From DATBGO01 sp050011895 (GTDB taxonomy: Bacteria > Actinomycetota > Actinomycetes > Streptosporangiales > Streptosporangiaceae), in the NCBI GenBank assembly GCA_050011895.1, contig JBEKIF010000135.1, positions 1-7,197 of the forward strand: a stretch of DNA of 7,197 nucleotides, in the 5' to 3' direction. Both the position numbers and the translations under genes were made by a program. The notes beneath the pieces are model-generated. The model was not told where the DNA came from. It ran no database searches and saw only the letters and a list, made by a program, of their open reading frames with translations. Below, in pieces: positions 4,631 through 7,197 of the stretch. The first letter of the stretch is position 1. Each line of letters starts with the position of its first letter.

Positions 4631-6853
4631 TCAGGGCACGGTCCAGAACTGCTGCTTGAGGCCGTCGGACCGCCAAATCTGCAGTCTTGTGCCGTTGCCT
4701 CCCGCCTTCGGGTCATCGAGCACGACCGGTACCCCTCTCTTGGACGAGGCGTACACGGCCTCTAGCTGGCCGGTCGCGAGCGGCTTCCATTCCTGATCGG
4801 CTTCGCCGGCCTTGCAGGACCAGAGCCGGACCTTGGTGCCGTTGGCAACCTCCAAACCGGTCACGGCCAGGCAGTGAGTCGGCGACTTGGTGAGCTCGAT
4901 CACGTCGTAGGTTCCCTTGCTGACCAGGGTCCAGGTCTGGCGCCCGGACGACGAGTCCTTGTCCCAGACCTGGATGGGGTTGCCGTTGGCCACGCTGCCG
5001 CCTCTGTCGTCAACTACGAGCGGTGGCAGCTTGGTGGCCTTGATTAGTCCGTGCGGCGACGGCCGCGGCGCGGTAACGGTCCATTTAAACGCCGCCGTGC
5101 CGCTGGCGCCGGTGCCATCGGTCACGGTCACGCTCACGGAGCTGGTGCCGGCCGCGGACGGCTTACCGGAGATGACCCCGGTCGCGCTGGCGATCGACAG
5201 CCCCGCCGGGAGCCCGCTGGCCGCGTAGGTCAACGTCGCTGACGAGTCAGAGTCGGTGGCCTTGATCGCCAGCGGCGTGATCGGCGTCCCCTTAGTGCTC
5301 GACTGAGCGCCGGGGTTGGTGACCGTGATCGTGTTCACCGGCGGCGGTGCGGTAACGGTCCATTTAAACGCCGCCGTGCCGCTGGCGCCGGTGCCATCGG
5401 TCACGGTCACGGTCACGGAGCTGGTGCCGGCCGCGGACGGCGTACCGGAGATGACCCCGGTTGCGCTGGCGATCGACAGCCCCGCCGGGAGCCCGCTGGC
5501 CGCGTAGGTCAGCGTCGCTGACGAGTCAGAGTCGGTGGCCTTGATCGCCAGCGGCGTGATCGGCGTCCCCTTAGTGCTCGACTGAGCGCCGGGGTTGGTG
5601 ACCGTGATCGTGTTCACGGGCGGTGTGCTGGGCGCTGTGAATGCCGCCGTGCCTTCCGGCGTCCCGAGCCCGGTGGGGCCGTTGTAGCCGGTGCCGCCGT
5701 TGCACAGGTAGTTCCCGCAGTCGCCGTTGCTGCCGGTCGTTACGTTGTTGAGGTCGCTGGCATGCGCGTACGGATAACTGGCCGGATAAGTTCCCGCAGC
5801 CGCAGCTCCGGCCAGGGCATAGGTCGCGGCGATGATCGGGGATGCCTCGGAGGTGCCGCCCCAGCCGCTCTGGAAGCCGCCGAACCCGTTGTAGCTGTCG
5901 TAGATCGTCACGCCCGTGGCCGGGTCGGCGTCGGCCGCGACGTCAGCGACCGTACGGTTGCCGCATAGCGGATCGGTGACGCCATCCTGCCAGGACGCCT
6001 TGGATTCGTAGACTGAGCAACCGGAGCCGGTGCCGTCACCGTCAGTGCCCTCGGTGCCGTCGCCCCAGACGCTCTCGGTCCAGCCTCGCGCGACGGAGGA
6101 ATCGGGGGTCAGTGCCGTGCCGCCCACCGACGTCACGTACTGGGACGCCGCCGGGTACTCGACACCCCAGCCAGAGTCGCCGGCCGATACCGTGAAAGCC
6201 ACCCCGGGGTGATCGTAGTTGGTGTCAGCGGTCTCGCCGCTGAACTCGCTGCCGCCGTAGCTGTTGCTGACGGCGACCACGCCGGTGAGCCCGGCTGCCG
6301 TGTTGGCTGCCGTGCCCAGGTCCGCGAAGCTATTGCTGTTGGCCTCGACCAGGTCGATGCTGCAGTTCGGGCAGATCGCTGACACCATGTCCAGGTCCAG
6401 CGATTCCTCGATATCCCATCCGCTGGTTCCCGCCGGCGGCGCGGTAACGGTCGTGCCGCCGTCCTGGTTGTAGATCGTCAGGTTCGCTGGCGGCAGCCCG
6501 TAATTTGTCCGGTAATTCGCGAGGTCCGAGGCCGCGTCGGGGTCATCGTAGGCGTCCACGATCGCGACCGTTTCCCCGGCGCCCTTCGAGGTGGCCGCCG
6601 ATGTCAGGTTATAGGCGCTCTGCAGGTCAGACGGGCCATAAGAGCCAGGCGTCTGGGCCGGCGCCACCCGGGTTGCCGCAGGTGCCGTGGCAATCCTGAT
6701 CGAAAAGCATTGCGCGTGCTTGGCAGCCGGCACCGCGCATGCGTGCCGGTACGTCGCTGGGGACGTAGACGCGCTAGCGGCCGTTGCCGACAGGGCAAGG
6801 GACGTGGCTAGCGTGGCCCCCGCTGTCGCCATTAAACAGATTTTCCTTCTCAC
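4631..6853 (-). CDS. Secreted sedolisin (S53) protease with two He_PIG domains and a ricin-type lectin tail
   Basis: This 740-residue exoprotease precursor begins with a Sec signal peptide (MRRK, hydrophobic core, probable cut after ASA at residue 28). A short segment with a Cys39/Cys49 pair precedes the S53 domain (about 70-405). The catalytic set is Glu149 and Asp153 in EESLD, oxyanion Asp226 in SAGDSG, and Ser335 in GGTSEASP. Two Ig-like He_PIG domains (413-500 and 506-593) follow, then a ricin-B/CBM13 beta-trefoil (about 601-740) with three QxW-type repeats (QTW 639, QEW 687, QFW 735), suggesting attachment to polysaccharide. Ten mature cysteines lie in five closely spaced pairs, fitting disulfides outside the cell. 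The usual long pro-kumamolisin domain is missing, and Asn370 and Asn391 occupy likely calcium-Asp positions. The GTG start has GAAGGAG 4 bases upstream and gives the basic n-region; the ATG at 6832 would lose it. Codon 7 is the gene's only TTA. Confidence 0.9.
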   Translation of the reverse strand: MRRKICLMATAGATLATSLALSATAASASTSPATYRHACAVPAAKHAQCFSIRIATAPAATRVAPAQTPGSYGPSDLQSAYNLTSAATSKGAGETVAIVDAYDDPDAASDLANYRTNYGLPPANLTIYNQDGGTTVTAPPAGTSGWDIEESLDLDMVSAICPNCSIDLVEANSNSFADLGTAANTAAGLTGVVAVSNSYGGSEFSGETADTNYDHPGVAFTVSAGDSGWGVEYPAASQYVTSVGGTALTPDSSVARGWTESVWGDGTEGTDGDGTGSGCSVYESKASWQDGVTDPLCGNRTVADVAADADPATGVTIYDSYNGFGGFQSGWGGTSEASPIIAATYALAGAAAAGTYPASYPYAHASDLNNVTTGSNGDCGNYLCNGGTGYNGPTGLGTPEGTAAFTAPSTPPVNTITVTNPGAQSSTKGTPITPLAIKATDSDSSATLTYAASGLPAGLSIASATGVISGTPSAAGTSSVTVTVTDGTGASGTAAFKWTVTAPPPVNTITVTNPGAQSSTKGTPITPLAIKATDSDSSATLTYAASGLPAGLSIASATGVISGKPSAAGTSSVSVTVTDGTGASGTAAFKWTVTAPRPSPHGLIKATKLPPLVVDDRGGSVANGNPIQVWDKDSSSGRQTWTLVSKGTYDVIELTKSPTHCLAVTGLEVANGTKVRLWSCKAGEADQEWKPLATGQLEAVYASSKRGVPVVLDDPKAGGNGTRLQIWRSDGLKQQFWTVP
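5070..5338. repeat. Tandem repeat copy A (encodes second He_PIG domain)
   Basis: This 269-bp unit matches copy B at 5349-5617 with four substitutions by eye (98.5% identity), at a period of exactly 279 bp (93 codons), and is separated from it by 10 bases. It lies inside the protease gene and encodes residues from about 506. Two substitutions are silent (an Ala and a Leu codon) and two change residues relative to copy B (Thr to Lys in SGKPS, Thr to Ser in SSVSV). Confidence 0.95.
5349..5617. repeat. Tandem repeat copy B (encodes first He_PIG domain)
   Basis: This is the partner of copy A at 5070-5338 and encodes residues from about 413 of the protease. Identity stops abruptly at both ends of the unit, matching the domain boundaries (the PPVNTITV linker to the KWTVTAP end). 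This looks like an in-frame duplication of one domain, or later homogenisation of two. Confidence 0.95.
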
Positions 6854-6857
6854 TTTT

Positions 6858-6864
6858 CTCCTTC
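6858..6864 (-). promoter_or_regulatory. Ribosome binding site of the S53 protease gene
   Basis: On the minus strand this reads GAAGGAG, 4 bases (AAAA) before the GTG at 6853-6851. It supports the GTG start over the internal ATG at 6832. Confidence 0.7.
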
Positions 6865-7197
6865 GGGATCGTTCGCGGAAAGGGCTGACTCGTGGTCATC
6901 ACATGACCATATCCAGCCGACGGTGCAGCACGGGGTCATATCCTGCGCTGGCTGCGTTGCTACTAACGCCCCCGAGACATAGGAGGCGATCAGCACGCGG
7001 CCCGAAAACCTCCAGGTCATTGTTGAATAGGCCCTTTTGGTACCACAGGGACAGGAAATAGCACTTCGGTTCAGTGCGGACACTGCCAGGGCATTTTCGC
7101 CGGCTGCTGGCTCGCTGGCCCCATCAGGCCGGGCTGCGCCAACGCGGCCTCCGGTACCAGTGTGATGTCATAAATTTTCTGCGGATCAGGTGGTTTA
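6865..7197. other. Upstream region of the protease gene, no gene supported
   Basis: This stretch of about 330 bases is visibly richer in A/T than the genes and has no frame with the expected third-position G/C bias. It holds the 17-bp palindrome at 6893-6909, a weaker inverted repeat GCACT-N7-AGTGC (7061-7077), and a TGGTACCA palindrome (7038-7045). An AT-rich patch lies at 7168-7180. I could not identify a convincing -35/-10 pair. An open frame at 6850-7083 on the minus strand ends exactly in the protease start, but its codon use looks non-coding. The right edge may belong to the control region of a gene outside the window. Confidence 0.5.
6893..6909. promoter_or_regulatory. 17-bp palindromic operator candidate upstream of the protease gene
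   Basis: TGGTCAT-CAC-ATGACCA is a perfect inverted repeat with 7-bp arms, lying 40-56 bases before the protease GTG. The TGGTC/GACCA half-sites recall GntR-family operators (the DasR site has TGGTCT-AGACCA), but the spacing differs, so I do not assign a regulator. A repressor here could block transcription or early elongation. Confidence 0.5.

Noticed and set aside
4917..5507. Similar plus-strand frames within the tandem repeat region
   Set aside because: They resemble each other only because the underlying DNA is duplicated; the protein-domain signal (He_PIG) is on the minus strand.
6830..6832. ATG at codon 8 as the protease start
   Set aside because: It would remove the basic MRRK n-region needed for a normal signal peptide, and the GTG at 6853 has a well-placed GAAGGAG.
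4631..6853. Protease as a subtilisin (S8)
   Set aside because: VAIVDAYDDP resembles the S8 Asp region, but there is no catalytic His motif. The E-x-x-L-D, SAGDSG and GGTSxxSP set matches S53 sedolisins.
6687..7061. 124-codon plus-strand frame running from the protease 5' end into its upstream region
   Set aside because: It starts antisense to the signal-peptide region and continues through non-coding DNA, with no ribosome site or family signature.
6850..7083. 77-codon minus-strand frame (GTG start) ending in a GTGA overlap with the protease start
   Set aside because: The overlap looks like coupling, but third codon positions are only about 60% G/C, far below neighbouring genes. There is no ribosome site before its GTG and no recognisable motif apart from scattered cysteines. 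It also contains the 17-bp palindrome.

Overview
The window is high-GC DNA with strong G/C bias at third codon positions, GTG starts, a rare in-frame TTA codon and GGAGG-type ribosome binding sites. Together with its gene families this points to a soil-type actinomycete (Streptomyces, Streptosporangiales or Catenulisporales-like); I cannot name the genus from the sequence.

Layout. (1) Positions 13-1005, minus strand: a leaderless GH25 (lysozyme-type) hydrolase with a C-terminal Asp-box-bearing extension. (2) Positions 1006-1134: a short divergent control region with an operator-like palindrome (1098-1112), a candidate promoter and a hairpin that could cover the GH25 ribosome binding site. (3) Positions 1135-4448, plus strand: a two-gene operon of a 14-TM DHA2-type MFS exporter followed, with a 4-bp ATGA overlap, by a glutamine-synthetase-fold ligase whose motifs look more like the FluG/gamma-glutamyl-amide ligase branch than housekeeping GlnA. 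(4) Positions 4449-4630: a convergent intergenic stretch with a perfect 13-bp-stem hairpin (4575-4605), probably a bidirectional terminator. (5) Positions 4631-6853, minus strand: a secreted multidomain sedolisin (S53) protease: signal peptide, catalytic domain, two almost identical He_PIG/Ig-like domains and a ricin-type beta-trefoil lectin. (6) Positions 6854-7197: the protease's upstream region, with a 17-bp palindrome and no gene I can support.

Working together. The coupled exporter and ligase most plausibly handle one amine- or amino-acid-like compound, the ligase adding gamma-glutamate (or an analogous amide bond) and the transporter exporting substrate or product. This is inference; the substrate cannot be read from sequence. 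The GH25 protein and the lectin-tailed protease are typical of hydrolases acting on cell walls and external polymers. Each flanking hydrolase gene carries one TTA codon close to its start while the operon between them has none, which would fit bldA-type developmental control of the hydrolases. I see no RNA genes, CRISPR array, insertion sequence, attachment site or replication origin.
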